Shown: positions 55,248 through 63,740 of the stretch, one piece after another
Layout: every line of letters begins with the position of its first letter
Position numbering within the stretch: the first letter of the stretch is position 1
Source: Flavobacteriales bacterium 34_180_T64
GTDB lineage: Bacteria; Bacteroidota; Bacteroidia; Flavobacteriales; Flavobacteriaceae
Direction: 5' to 3'
Assembly: GCA_002162765.1 (NCBI GenBank)
Contig: MAAR01000004.1
Coordinates: 62,001 to 126,000 of the forward strand
Length of the DNA: 64,000 nt
The notes under the pieces: model-generated
What the model was told of the DNA's origin: nothing
Databases searched by the model: none
What the model saw: the letters and a program-made list of their open reading frames with translations, nothing else
Program-made: the position numbers and the translations under genes

Positions 55248-56208
55248 CACTCTTATAATTTTTATTTTAATGTCTGTTTCGCTTTTTGCGCATGAAGTTA
55301 GACCTGCATATTTTAGTGTTACACAATTAAATGACTCCACATATCAGGTAGTATGGAAAATCCCTGCACTAGGAACGGCCATTCCAAAAATTTATCCAGT
55401 TCTTCCAGCAAACTGGGAGATTATTGATGAGCAATCTAATTTGCTTCCAGGTAATTTACGTAGAACTTACATTGTACAAATTAACAATGGAATTGAGGGA
55501 AATGTGTTATTCTTTGATGGCCAGAATAAAACGCTTATCGACGTATTGGTTGCCATTAAAAAAAGTAATGGTGTTCAATATTCTGCCATGATTAAACCTT
55601 CAAATCCGCGTTATTTAATTCCCGTCACACCAGATAGGTTTAGTGTCATTAAAACATATTCACAATTAGGTGTTGAACATATTTTACTTGGGATTGATCA
55701 TCTTTTATTCGTACTAGCACTATTGCTACTTACCAAAGGTTTTAAAATGATCTTGAAAACCATAACAGCTTTTACCATAGCACATAGTATTACACTGTCT
55801 TTGGCCGCTTTAGGTTTTGTTGGGCTTCCTGCTGCTCCAGTTGAAGCTGTAATTGCCTTAAGCATTGTATTTCTGGCTGTCGAACTAATACATTATATGA
55901 ATGGCCGTCAAGGATTAACAGCGCGTTTTCCATGGATTGTTGCGTTTACTTTTGGCTTATTACATGGTTTTGGGTTCGCACGTGCCCTAGTTGATCTAGG
56001 CTTACCTCAAATAGATATCCCTTGGGCATTATTATTTTTTAATGTAGGAGTTGAACTCGGGCAATTGGCTTTTGTGATTATTACATTAGGTATGATTTGG
56101 CTACTTAGGAAAATAAATTGGCCAGATTGGATTAAAAAAGTACCACCTTACGCTATTGGAAGCTTAGCATCGTTTTGGATGATTGAACGTGTATTGGCCT
56201 TTTTTTAA
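55234..56208 (+). CDS. HupE/UreJ-family membrane permease with N-terminal periplasmic domain
   Basis: The 324-aa protein has a signal peptide (about 1-19, SLFA|H), a beta-rich periplasmic domain of about 110 residues (EVRPAYFSVTQLNDSTYQVV), and six or more membrane helices carrying the HupE/UreJ_2 signature GVEHILLGIDHLLFVLALLL (His-x4-Asp-His), FTIAHSITLSLA, FGLLHGFGFA and FNVGVELGQL. Relatives in hydrogenase and urease gene sets carry nickel or cobalt; the substrate of this subfamily is not established. A role in metal supply for the predicted DUF3604 or phosphatase metalloenzymes would fit its location. Its start overlaps the parvulin gene. Confidence 0.9.
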   Translation: MKNISTLIIFILMSVSLFAHEVRPAYFSVTQLNDSTYQVVWKIPALGTAIPKIYPVLPANWEIIDEQSNLLPGNLRRTYIVQINNGIEGNVLFFDGQNKTLIDVLVAIKKSNGVQYSAMIKPSNPRYLIPVTPDRFSVIKTYSQLGVEHILLGIDHLLFVLALLLLTKGFKMILKTITAFTIAHSITLSLAALGFVGLPAAPVEAVIALSIVFLAVELIHYMNGRQGLTARFPWIVAFTFGLLHGFGFARALVDLGLPQIDIPWALLFFNVGVELGQLAFVIITLGMIWLLRKINWPDWIKKVPPYAIGSLASFWMIERVLAFF

Positions 56209-56231
56209 TCAAAAATAAGTATCTTAATATT

Positions 56232-57902
56232 ATGAAATACAAATTAGTGACATTACTATTAATTACTGCGTTTGGTTTTAGCCATGCCCAGGACTCAGAA
56301 TCTATTAGACCAAAATTGGTGTTGCAAATTACTGTTGATCAGTTTCGAGGTGATTTGCCAACACGATTTTTAGACCGTTTGGGTGAAGGGGGTTTACGAT
56401 ATCTTATAGAAAACGGCACCTATTACTCAAATGCACATTATAGACATGCAAATACAGAAACAGCTGTAGGACATGCCACACTCTTTACAGGAGCAGACCC
56501 TTCACGGCATGGTTTAGTCGGTAACAATTGGATTGATCCTTCAACAGGCGATGTGGTTTATAACACAGAGGATGCTCGTTATCATATAATAGGTAAGGAC
56601 CAAAAACCACATAATGGTGTCTCGCCAAACAATATTTTATCAACTACAATTGGCGATGAATTAGTAATTTCAAATGCAGGGCAATCTCGTGTGTTTAGTG
56701 TGTCAGTCAAAGACCGAGGAGCCATCATCCCAGGAGGACATGCGGGAAAAGCATTTTGGTATTCTAAAAGTTCAGGTAAATTTGTTACGAGCACCTATTA
56801 TTATGATGAATACCCACAATGGGCTCAGGACTGGAATGATTCGGGCCCAGCCGATCAATATAGAGGAAAGACATGGGATTTAATTCAAGATCCTTCCACA
56901 TACTATGCAAAAGATTTAGATGATCGTCCTTATGAAGCCGATTTTCAACCCTTAGGTAAAACCTTTCCACATCAATACGGTGACGATAAATATCTATATA
57001 CGAGATTGTCACTTTCACCAGCTGGTGATGAGTTGACCCTGGATTTTGCAAAAACGCTTATGAAAAATGAGAATGTTGGCCATGGGGTTAATACTGATTT
57101 CCTAGCGATTAGTTTTTCTTCAACCGACTATATCGGTCACCTATTCGGACCATCCAGTCTAGAAACTGAGGATAATATTTTAAGACTTGACAGAAATTTA
57201 GCTGATCTTTTTTCGTACGTAGATAAAACCGTTGGATTGAAAAATACACTAATCGTTTTATCCGCCGATCATGGTGCTCCAGAAGCTCCCGAATACATGA
57301 CAGAAATCGGCATGGAAGCGGGACGATTCGATTTCACTTATTTCAGAGAACAAGGACCTTTAAATGAGATATTAATGGAGCGATATGGTCGTGATGACTT
57401 GATTGCCACGCATAGTCATCCTTACCTCTATTTAAATATGGCTGCTATTGCAGAAGCAAAACTAGATTTAGAAGAAGTTGAAAATTTTATTGCCGATGAA
57501 GTCATGAAAATCCCGGGAATAGCATATGCGCAAACCAAGAGTGATCTACTAGAAGGGCGGATTTCAAACGCACCTTTGCAAGTCCAAATAAGACGAAATT
57601 TTCACCCGGTTCGTTCCGGTAATATCCATATGATTCAAGAACAATATTGGTTTTTACACTCAACAGATGAGGGACAAAAAATGGGGCTTGAAGGCATTGC
57701 AGCAATCCATGGATCGCCATGGGCGTATGACACCTATGTTCCTATATTTTTTGCAGGAAATGGAATCAAGGCACAAACAATTACAAGGCGTGTTTCACCA
57801 ACTGATATCGCACCAACGATTTCGAATTATTTAAATATTAAATTTCCATCTGGTTCTATTGGAAATCCGTTGAAAGAAGTCTTTATAAAAGAAAATAATT
57901 AA
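56232..57902 (+). CDS. PafA-like alkaline phosphatase superfamily enzyme
   Basis: The 556-aa protein is an alkaline phosphatase superfamily member (phosphate monoester hydrolase type). It has a signal peptide (about 1-19, FGFSHA|Q). VLQITVDQFRGD holds a metal-binding Asp; the nucleophile loop is NTETAVGHATLFTG (Thr in place of Ser, as in flavobacterial PafA, near residue 77); SVKDRGAIIPGGHAGKA carries the Lys-x-Arg pair (about 160 and 162) that marks PafA-type phosphomonoesterases. SSTDYIGH and LSADHGAPEAPEY give further metal ligands, and AAIHGSPWAYDTYVP the last His. It is likely periplasmic and zinc-dependent. It lies 24 nt after HupE in the same block, next to a second hydrolase class (sulfatase). 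Confidence 0.92.
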   Translation: MKYKLVTLLLITAFGFSHAQDSESIRPKLVLQITVDQFRGDLPTRFLDRLGEGGLRYLIENGTYYSNAHYRHANTETAVGHATLFTGADPSRHGLVGNNWIDPSTGDVVYNTEDARYHIIGKDQKPHNGVSPNNILSTTIGDELVISNAGQSRVFSVSVKDRGAIIPGGHAGKAFWYSKSSGKFVTSTYYYDEYPQWAQDWNDSGPADQYRGKTWDLIQDPSTYYAKDLDDRPYEADFQPLGKTFPHQYGDDKYLYTRLSLSPAGDELTLDFAKTLMKNENVGHGVNTDFLAISFSSTDYIGHLFGPSSLETEDNILRLDRNLADLFSYVDKTVGLKNTLIVLSADHGAPEAPEYMTEIGMEAGRFDFTYFREQGPLNEILMERYGRDDLIATHSHPYLYLNMAAIAEAKLDLEEVENFIADEVMKIPGIAYAQTKSDLLEGRISNAPLQVQIRRNFHPVRSGNIHMIQEQYWFLHSTDEGQKMGLEGIAAIHGSPWAYDTYVPIFFAGNGIKAQTITRRVSPTDIAPTISNYLNIKFPSGSIGNPLKEVFIKENN

Positions 57903-57933
57903 ATTTTATACTATTTAAAAATTCTACCAAAAA

Positions 57934-58758
57934 ATGAAAAAAATTAAATTTGCAATAATAACCACTTTAGTATTTATATTATTTTCATCAATTCCAGGAT
58001 TTGCACAGACCGAAAATGAAAGTGAACAGGCACCTGATGCCGAAAAACTTGCTAAACAACTGGCAAACCCAGTTGCTGCACTAATTAGCTTGCCATTACA
58101 AAATAATTTTGAATTTGGAGTTGGGCCATTTGATGGATTTAGATATAACTTAAACATCCAACCCGTCATTCCTATATCACTTAGTGAAAATTGGAATATG
58201 ATTTCTAGAACTATCATTCCTGTAATCACCCAAAGTGATGTTTCAGGTCCTGGAACTAATGAAACAGGACTTGGAGATATTGCACAAAGTATTTTCTTTT
58301 CTCCCAAAGAAGTTAAAAATGGCTTGGTTTGGGGTGTAGGTCCCGTATTATTATTTCCTACTGCAACCAATACTGTTTTAGGTGCTAAAAAATGGGGTGT
58401 TGGACCCAATGTTTTGGTTTTAAAATTAGATGGTCAATGGACCTATGGCGCACTTACAAATCATATCTGGTCTTATGCCGGCGAGGGGAGCAATAAAATA
58501 AACGCCACTTTTTTTCAACCCTTTATGACCTATGCTAACAAAACTGGTGCTTCTTATACCATAGCCTCTGAAAACACCCAAAGCTGGAATACTAATATTT
58601 TTGGTGGTTTTGTTGGAGCATATTACAGTAAAGTGACAAAATTCGGTAAGCAAATGATTCAACTTGGTGGCGGACCAAAAGTATATTATGGCAACAATCC
58701 TTTTAATCCAGATTGGGGAATTAGAGCAAATATCATTCTATTATTTCCAAAAAAATAG
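57934..58758 (+). CDS. Outer-membrane transporter-like protein (often mislabelled neuromedin U)
   Basis: The 274-aa protein has a signal peptide (about residues 1-25, SSIPGFAQ) and the LAKQLANPVAALISLPLQNN segment that opens a common family of bacterial outer-membrane barrels (the neuromedin U label found in databases is an error by name). Later strands include GFRYNLNIQPVIPISLSENW, GLVWGVGPVLLFPTATN and a C-terminal WGIRANIILLFP. No substrate is known. It ends the co-oriented block. Confidence 0.82.
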   Translation: MKKIKFAIITTLVFILFSSIPGFAQTENESEQAPDAEKLAKQLANPVAALISLPLQNNFEFGVGPFDGFRYNLNIQPVIPISLSENWNMISRTIIPVITQSDVSGPGTNETGLGDIAQSIFFSPKEVKNGLVWGVGPVLLFPTATNTVLGAKKWGVGPNVLVLKLDGQWTYGALTNHIWSYAGEGSNKINATFFQPFMTYANKTGASYTIASENTQSWNTNIFGGFVGAYYSKVTKFGKQMIQLGGGPKVYYGNNPFNPDWGIRANIILLFPKK

Positions 58759-58783
58759 AGTATTGATTTAAAATTAAATTATT

Positions 58784-59064
58784 AAGACGCCTTTTGAAGC
58801 CAATACCAAAGTAAAAATGAACTACTTATCGATGCAGCAAAGGCTGCAAAAAATATTGAATTATCACCACCACCTTTTGTAATGCAAAAGAAGCTTGATA
58901 ATTTTTATGTGGTCTATGAGCTTAATGCATATACTTCAGCTGTAACTCAAATGTTTAGTGTTTATTCAGAAATGCATAAAAATATACTTATTTGTTTTAA
59001 CAGAGAAGGAATCGATATTTTGTCGCCTCACTACGAAAATCGTCCAAATAAAAAAAAGGACTGA
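58784..59064 (+). pseudogene. MscS-family channel remnant (C-terminal fragment, frameshifted)
   Basis: Translation from 58784 gives KTPFEANTKVK, then one frame shift at the A5 run at 58813-58817 leads to NELLIDAAKAAKNIELSPPP, followed by LDNFYVVYELNAYT and EGIDILSPHYENR. These are characteristic of the C-terminal cytoplasmic domain of small mechanosensitive channels (MscS). The membrane part and the conserved pore helix are missing, the fragment starts 8 nt after an in-frame stop, and a single-base deletion in the A run breaks the frame. So it is a decayed gene. What removed the 5' part is not visible. Confidence 0.75.
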
Positions 59065-59242
59065 ATAAAAACAATTGGAAAATAATCCTATATCTAGAGT
59101 TGTCTATATTTTGATTAAATTGCATATGAATTGTTAGTGTGGTACTATATATTGTTTTTTGCGTTCGTGACATATCTAGACTTCGTATCTCTTAGACATA
59201 GTCACTACACATGTATAACTAGTTCAATTAAATAGAACAATC

Positions 59243-60358
59243 ATAAATAAACATATTTTAATACTATTAGTTCTTCTTCCCATCCTAGGTTATTCCCAGG
59301 ATGGAACGGCTGTTATTGATTCTATTCTCGTGCGTAATAAAGACACGACTAAAGTTAGAAAAGTAGTATTTAGTGGCTACCCTTATGCGTTTTATTCTCC
59401 GGAAACGCAAGCCGCGATCGGCGCAGGAGGTATCTTTCTGTTTTATACAAAAAGAAATGAAAATTTGAGACCCTCTAAAGTTGGTTTTGGTGCACATTAT
59501 ACAACAAATAAACAATACAAGTTTTCTCTAAATCCAAGTGTTTATTTCAACTCAAATAATCTTGTTGTCAACATGCCTGTTTCTTTTGGTTATACCTTGG
59601 ATAAATTTTGGGGAATCGGTAATACATCATCAGACACTGGTAATGAAGAATATTTCAGGGAAGATTTTAAATTTCAGTTAGAAGTTCAAGTGCCTCCTGT
59701 ACTATTTTTTGCCGATCGTACTGGTTTTATTATAGACTATAAAAACACATCTATTGTTGATGTTAAAGACAATCAATATCTAATCGATGAATCGGTAAAT
59801 GGTTTTAACGGAGGCGATATATTTGGTTTAGGGATTAATTTAGTTTGGGATCGGCGAGATAATTTGTTTTATCCTACAGAAGGCCATTACCAATACATCA
59901 AGTTTATTGTGTATCCAGAACCTAGTGATTTTGTCTTTTCTACATTTGAGTTAGATGTAAGGCATTATAAGAAATTATTAAAAAACCAAGTATTAGCCAC
60001 TAACCTGTATCTAAAAAGTGTTGGCAGCAATGCGCCTTTCTATGAGTTACCTGCATTGGGTGGTCAAAATAGGATGCGCGGTTATTTTCAAGGACGATAT
60101 AGAGATCGAAATTATGTGGCCTTTCAAACGGAATTTCGTCAGTATTTCACAAAGCGTCTAGGTTTTGTTGCTTTTGCAGGTATAGGAGATGTTGGTGAAG
60201 AAATAACGGATTTAAGCTTAAGAGAGATAAAATATAGTTTTGGAGGTGGCTTACGATTTTTGTTCAATAAAAAAGAAAATGTAAATTTAAGAATGGATAT
60301 TGGTGTCGGAAAAGATGGCAATACCGGTATTTATTTTGGCATTGAGGAGGCTTTTTAA
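59243..60358 (+). CDS. Omp85/BamA-type outer-membrane barrel, no ATG start
   Basis: The barrel part shows the surface-antigen (Omp85 C-terminal) pattern: GLGINLVWDRRDNLFYPTEG, LGGQNRMRGYFQGRYRDRNY (RMRGY corresponds to the VRGF motif) and AFQTEFRQYF, ending IYFGIEEAF. There are no POTRA domains. A GTG at 59330 could start the gene, but the frame upstream encodes NKHILILLVLLPILGYSQ, a full signal peptide, preceded by an ATA codon at 59243 and no ATG, GTG or TTG. So the natural start is probably that ATA, or an ATG changed to ATA. Length about 371 aa from there. Confidence 0.82.
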   Translation: MNKHILILLVLLPILGYSQDGTAVIDSILVRNKDTTKVRKVVFSGYPYAFYSPETQAAIGAGGIFLFYTKRNENLRPSKVGFGAHYTTNKQYKFSLNPSVYFNSNNLVVNMPVSFGYTLDKFWGIGNTSSDTGNEEYFREDFKFQLEVQVPPVLFFADRTGFIIDYKNTSIVDVKDNQYLIDESVNGFNGGDIFGLGINLVWDRRDNLFYPTEGHYQYIKFIVYPEPSDFVFSTFELDVRHYKKLLKNQVLATNLYLKSVGSNAPFYELPALGGQNRMRGYFQGRYRDRNYVAFQTEFRQYFTKRLGFVAFAGIGDVGEEITDLSLREIKYSFGGGLRFLFNKKENVNLRMDIGVGKDGNTGIYFGIEEAF

Positions 60359-60417
60359 TGAATTATATTTATATCTTGATATACCATTATTTTTAATAAA
60401 TCACAAAATTCGATAAC

Positions 60418-61104
60418 ATGAAAAACAACTATTATTTAATTCTACTATTTTTCACATTTTTCCTATTTCAAAATTGTGCGAGCACTCAAGTTGTAGACGC
60501 CTGGAAAGCAGAACCTTCTGTTGTAGAACTTTTTAAACAAAAAAATGTATTGGTAATAGCACGTACAGCAAACACGCAAGCGCGTTTAGCCTTTGAAAAT
60601 GAAATTGCAGATGCCTTGCGTGAGCGTGGTATAAAAGCTACAGTTAGTTATAGCAAAGCACCGAAGATATATCCAAATAGAGAGATTACAGAAGAGCGTA
60701 TGGAGATGATTAGAAGTCTAATGGCTAGCGAAGGTTTTGATGCCGTCGTCTTAACGGTAATAAAAGATAAAAGTCAAACAGAGAGAACGTCAACTAACGG
60801 CGTCTATTTTGGTGCTTCATATTCTAACTATTATCCTGGATATTATGGTGGTTTTTACAATTATTATAGTTATCCGTATGCCTATGGGTCGTATTATAAT
60901 TCTTTTGGCGGGTACATACCAACTTCAACATCGACTTATGTGGATACAAAATATGTGTTAGAAACTGTGGCTTACAATTTAAATGAAGCTACTGAGAATC
61001 AATTGGTGGCGGTGGTGACAACCAATATAGACAATCCTAAAGATTCCTATAAAACGGCCGATAAATATGTGGCACTTTTAATTAAACATCTCGAAACGAA
61101 ATAA
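60418..61104 (+). CDS. Lipoprotein of unknown function, paralogue of 36073 product
   Basis: The 228-aa protein has a lipoprotein signal (FFLFQNC, Cys near residue 20), then ASTQVVDAWKAEPSV. The body has LVIARTANTQARLAFENEIA, GFDAVVLTVIKDKS and a long Tyr/Gly segment (YYPGYYGGFYNYYSYPYAYG, about 138-158). It matches the product at 36073 along nearly its full length. Probably an outer-membrane lipoprotein; role unknown. The Tyr/Gly loop is longer than in the paralogues and may be exposed. Confidence 0.83.
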   Translation: MKNNYYLILLFFTFFLFQNCASTQVVDAWKAEPSVVELFKQKNVLVIARTANTQARLAFENEIADALRERGIKATVSYSKAPKIYPNREITEERMEMIRSLMASEGFDAVVLTVIKDKSQTERTSTNGVYFGASYSNYYPGYYGGFYNYYSYPYAYGSYYNSFGGYIPTSTSTYVDTKYVLETVAYNLNEATENQLVAVVTTNIDNPKDSYKTADKYVALLIKHLETK

Positions 61105-61317
61105 TATTGATAGCGTAATCCAATTAACATTTTTGTGATTCTATTAAATTACAATTTATTTGTCCGTTTGGGAATCCATTTCGGAGAGAAACAACTGTTG
61201 AATTTATTTTTTATGCCCAAAATAGGTCAAAAATAAAAGTGGTTCTCGACATTTAAAATTATCAGAATATTGAATTTAACACAATAATTAACATAGAATT
61301 AGAGAGGAAAAAAAATT

Positions 61318-61989
61318 ATGAATAAATTATATTATTTCACTAGAAACATCAATCGATCAATACTTCTATTAATTTTTGTTTTTGCAAGTTCAATTACTCA
61401 TAAAGGTATGGCACAATCTGTAGAGATAACGACGTCGTATGGGTATCAATTTGGAAGTAAACTTAGTTATGGTCCGAATTATTTAAAAATTGATGATAGT
61501 GGTCAATGGGGAGTCACAATTGGTTTCGAAACTTTTGATGATACTATGATTGAAATATCGTATACACATCAAGGAACAACATTGAATATACGTGACGTTG
61601 TTTTAAGTCCATCAGAAGGTCGATTAGCGGATGTTTCAGGAGATTGGATTATGCTGGGTGGAACACGTTATTTTCCGAATGGTAAAATAAGACCATTTGC
61701 TGGAGGCGCTTTAGGTATTGTTATTTTAAGTCCAAGTAATGAAAATAGAAATATTATTAACGGATCGTTTAGTAACGAGACTAAGTTTGCGTTTTCATTC
61801 AAAGCTGGTGTAAACTTTATGTTTTCTGAAACTATAGGTCTTAACCTTCAAGGGAATTTAATGTTTCCTGTTAATTGGGGAGGCGTGTATGTTGGTGGAG
61901 GATCTGGTGGAATTTCAGCAGGTGCTGGTTTTTCTAGTACAACTCTTATTGGTGGTTTTAGTGGCGGATTGGTGTTTAAAATTAAATAA
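61318..61989 (+). CDS. Outer-membrane beta-barrel protein (OmpA/OmpW-type small barrel)
   Basis: The 223-aa protein has an N-terminal signal region (about residues 12-33, KGMAQ) followed by barrel strands: ITTSYGYQFGSKLSYG, QWGVTIGFETFDDTMIEISY, WIMLGGTRYFPNGKIRPFAG and the final GGFSGGLVFKIK. The pattern is that of a small outer-membrane barrel (outer-membrane protein beta-barrel domain). The 213-bp gap before it has no recognisable element. Function unknown. Confidence 0.8.
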   Translation: MNKLYYFTRNINRSILLLIFVFASSITHKGMAQSVEITTSYGYQFGSKLSYGPNYLKIDDSGQWGVTIGFETFDDTMIEISYTHQGTTLNIRDVVLSPSEGRLADVSGDWIMLGGTRYFPNGKIRPFAGGALGIVILSPSNENRNIINGSFSNETKFAFSFKAGVNFMFSETIGLNLQGNLMFPVNWGGVYVGGGSGGISAGAGFSSTTLIGGFSGGLVFKIK

Positions 61990-62123
61990 AGTGACTTGTT
62001 ATATAATTAAGAGAATGGTTAAAATGAATTAAACTAAAAACATTTTTGGATGGAAATAAATTGCCGTTTTTATATTACTTTTAGCATATTAATAAAATCA
62101 ATTTTTTTTAAATGAAGATAATT

Positions 62124-62612
62124 ATGAAAAACATGTTTGTAAAAGGAATAGTATTTGGTTGTCTATTTTTATTAATGGCTTCTTGTAATACGAATGCTGA
62201 AAAATCAACTTCTGTAGTGATTGATATAGAACAAGTAAAAATAGATATTCAAACTAGGGAGAATCAATTTGCTGAAGTACTAAATAGTGGAGAGCTTAAG
62301 AAGATTGGCTATTATGCCGATGACGCCGTTACTTTTTATCAAAATATGGCTCCTATAAGAGGTAAAGAAGAAAGATATGAATTTTATAAAACAGATGTAG
62401 CACCAAATAATAAAAACAAAATTTCATTTACAACTACTGAAGTATTTCCATCTAAAGATGGGGTTCAAGTGTTGGAAATAGGGTATTATACGGTGGTTGA
62501 TTCTACTAATACTGCTATTAACACAGGGAATTATATGAGTTTGTTTGAAAAAAGAGACGGACAATATGTGTGTCTTAGAGATATGAGCGCCTCAGATATG
62601 CTTCTGGATTAA
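62124..62612 (+). CDS. SnoaL/DUF4440-like lipoprotein
   Basis: The start is set at 62124 (MKNMFVKGIVFGCLFLLMAS), as an upstream in-frame ATG at 62112 adds four residues. A lipoprotein signal (LLMASC) is followed by a single cone-shaped alpha+beta domain as in the SnoaL/DUF4440 (NTF2-like) group: a helix with IDIQTRENQFAEVLNSGELK, YYADDAVTFYQNMAPIRGKE, and C-terminal strands with YMSLFEKRDGQYVCLRD. Proteins of this group include hydratases, isomerases and non-enzymatic binding domains, and no specific role can be given. A strong terminator follows. Confidence 0.8.
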   Translation: MKNMFVKGIVFGCLFLLMASCNTNAEKSTSVVIDIEQVKIDIQTRENQFAEVLNSGELKKIGYYADDAVTFYQNMAPIRGKEERYEFYKTDVAPNNKNKISFTTTEVFPSKDGVQVLEIGYYTVVDSTNTAINTGNYMSLFEKRDGQYVCLRDMSASDMLLD

Positions 62613-62630
62613 AAGTATAAAGTAATATTA

Positions 62631-62670
62631 AAAAAGGAGGCCATTTCAAATGAAATGGCCTCCTTTTTTT
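62631..62670. terminator. Strong bidirectional terminator
   Basis: An exact inverted repeat of about 19 bp per arm (62631-62649 and 62652-62670) includes GGAGGCCATTTCA and TGAAATGGCCTCC around a 2-nt loop, with A and T runs on the outside. It terminates the SnoaL-like gene (plus) and the repeat-tail gene (minus), which converge here. Confidence 0.95.
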
Positions 62671-62690
62671 GTCAGAATATGATTCAAATT

Positions 62691-63740
62691 TTAACGTCTT
62701 CGACCTCCTCCTCTGCTTGCACGACCTGCACTGGAAGAAGAACGCGATCCCATTGATCTGGATGCAGAGGGCCTAGATGTTGATCGACTCTTTGACGCTC
62801 TATTTGTAGTTGCTCTATTCGTAGTTGCTCTATTCGTAGTTGCTCTATTCGTAGTTGCTCTATTTGTAGTTGCTCTATTTGAACCGTTTCTGCTGCGCGA
62901 AACTGAAGGGCGTGACCCTCTTTGTCCTGACGTTTTGAAATTCCCATTATTAATATTTCTATTTACGGTATTTGAGGTTTTTCTTTTGTTGATATTGTAA
63001 TTGTTGTAGCTGTTATGACTATGAATATTGACAGTTGTATGACCATAACCACGGTAACCACCATGATAACCATGATGATGATGATAATGATGATGCCTAT
63101 AAACACCAATACTTATTATGGCAACGGCACTCCAATAGGGAGGGTAGTATCCATAATAATAAGGTGGATAGTAAGGTGCGTAAAATGGTGAATATACGTA
63201 TTGAACTATTGGTGCAGATTGAACTACTATAACTTCTGTCGTTGCCTGAACATTTACTGTAACCGGATCATCGCCGACATATGCCGGATTAGACGTTACT
63301 GACTCTGTAGCTTCAGTACGGGGTTCAACAACATAATCTTTTCCATATAATTTTTCATCTCCTATAATCTGCATGGAAACTTTACCTGCAGCATCTTTGG
63401 ATACTATCATAATGGCAATGTCCTGAGTTTCATTTTTACTTATTGGGTCCTGAAGAATAAATAAGAAATCATCTCCGTCTTTTTCCGTTACAACATTAAT
63501 AAAATCAACTTTACCATCATTATTCAGGTCTAAATTGACAATTCCCGGTTTATCACCATTTAGCGCCTTTTCAAAATCTTCAATTGTTTTTGACTGTTGA
63601 AAAAGATTTAATACCGCATAAAGATCTAGGTCATCACCTGGCAAGCCTAACAGCGGTTCTTCATTCTCTGTTTGAGAAAAAGCCGAAAAGCCAATTAAAC
63701 ACATCGCTAGTAGTAGAATTGATAAACATTTATTTTTCAT
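62691..63740 (-). CDS. Exported protein with His/Tyr-rich region and Arg/Ser-rich repeat tail
   Basis: The start is at 63740 (MKNKCLSILLLAMCLIGFSA, signal peptide ending AFSQ); an upstream in-frame Met adds 30 residues without support. The first half (about 30-170 of 349 aa) has a folded domain with PGIVNLDLNNDGKVDFINVV, which resembles an EF-hand-like D-N-D-G-K loop, and DFLFILQDP. A Pro/Tyr-rich stretch (YPPYYYGYYPPYW) follows, then a His-rich segment (HHHYHHHHGYH), then a basic tail with five NRATT units and many Ser/Arg residues, ending GGGRRR. The His-rich part could bind metal. Function unknown. Confidence 0.8.
   Translation of the reverse strand: MKNKCLSILLLAMCLIGFSAFSQTENEEPLLGLPGDDLDLYAVLNLFQQSKTIEDFEKALNGDKPGIVNLDLNNDGKVDFINVVTEKDGDDFLFILQDPISKNETQDIAIMIVSKDAAGKVSMQIIGDEKLYGKDYVVEPRTEATESVTSNPAYVGDDPVTVNVQATTEVIVVQSAPIVQYVYSPFYAPYYPPYYYGYYPPYWSAVAIISIGVYRHHHYHHHHGYHGGYRGYGHTTVNIHSHNSYNNYNINKRKTSNTVNRNINNGNFKTSGQRGSRPSVSRSRNGSNRATTNRATTNRATTNRATTNRATTNRASKSRSTSRPSASRSMGSRSSSSAGRASRGGGRRR
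62806..62880 (-). repeat. 15-bp minisatellite, five units (NRATT)
   Basis: Five exact or near-exact copies of a 15-bp unit (GTAGTTGCTCTATTC, with T for the final C in two copies) lie head to tail at 62806-62880 and encode NRATT five times on the minus strand. A partial unit precedes them. The unit length is a multiple of three, so changes in copy number keep the frame. Confidence 0.95.

Noticed and set aside
63035-63232. Plus-strand frame rich in His, Asp and Asn
   Set aside because: It is the complement of the His/Tyr-rich codons of the minus-strand gene.
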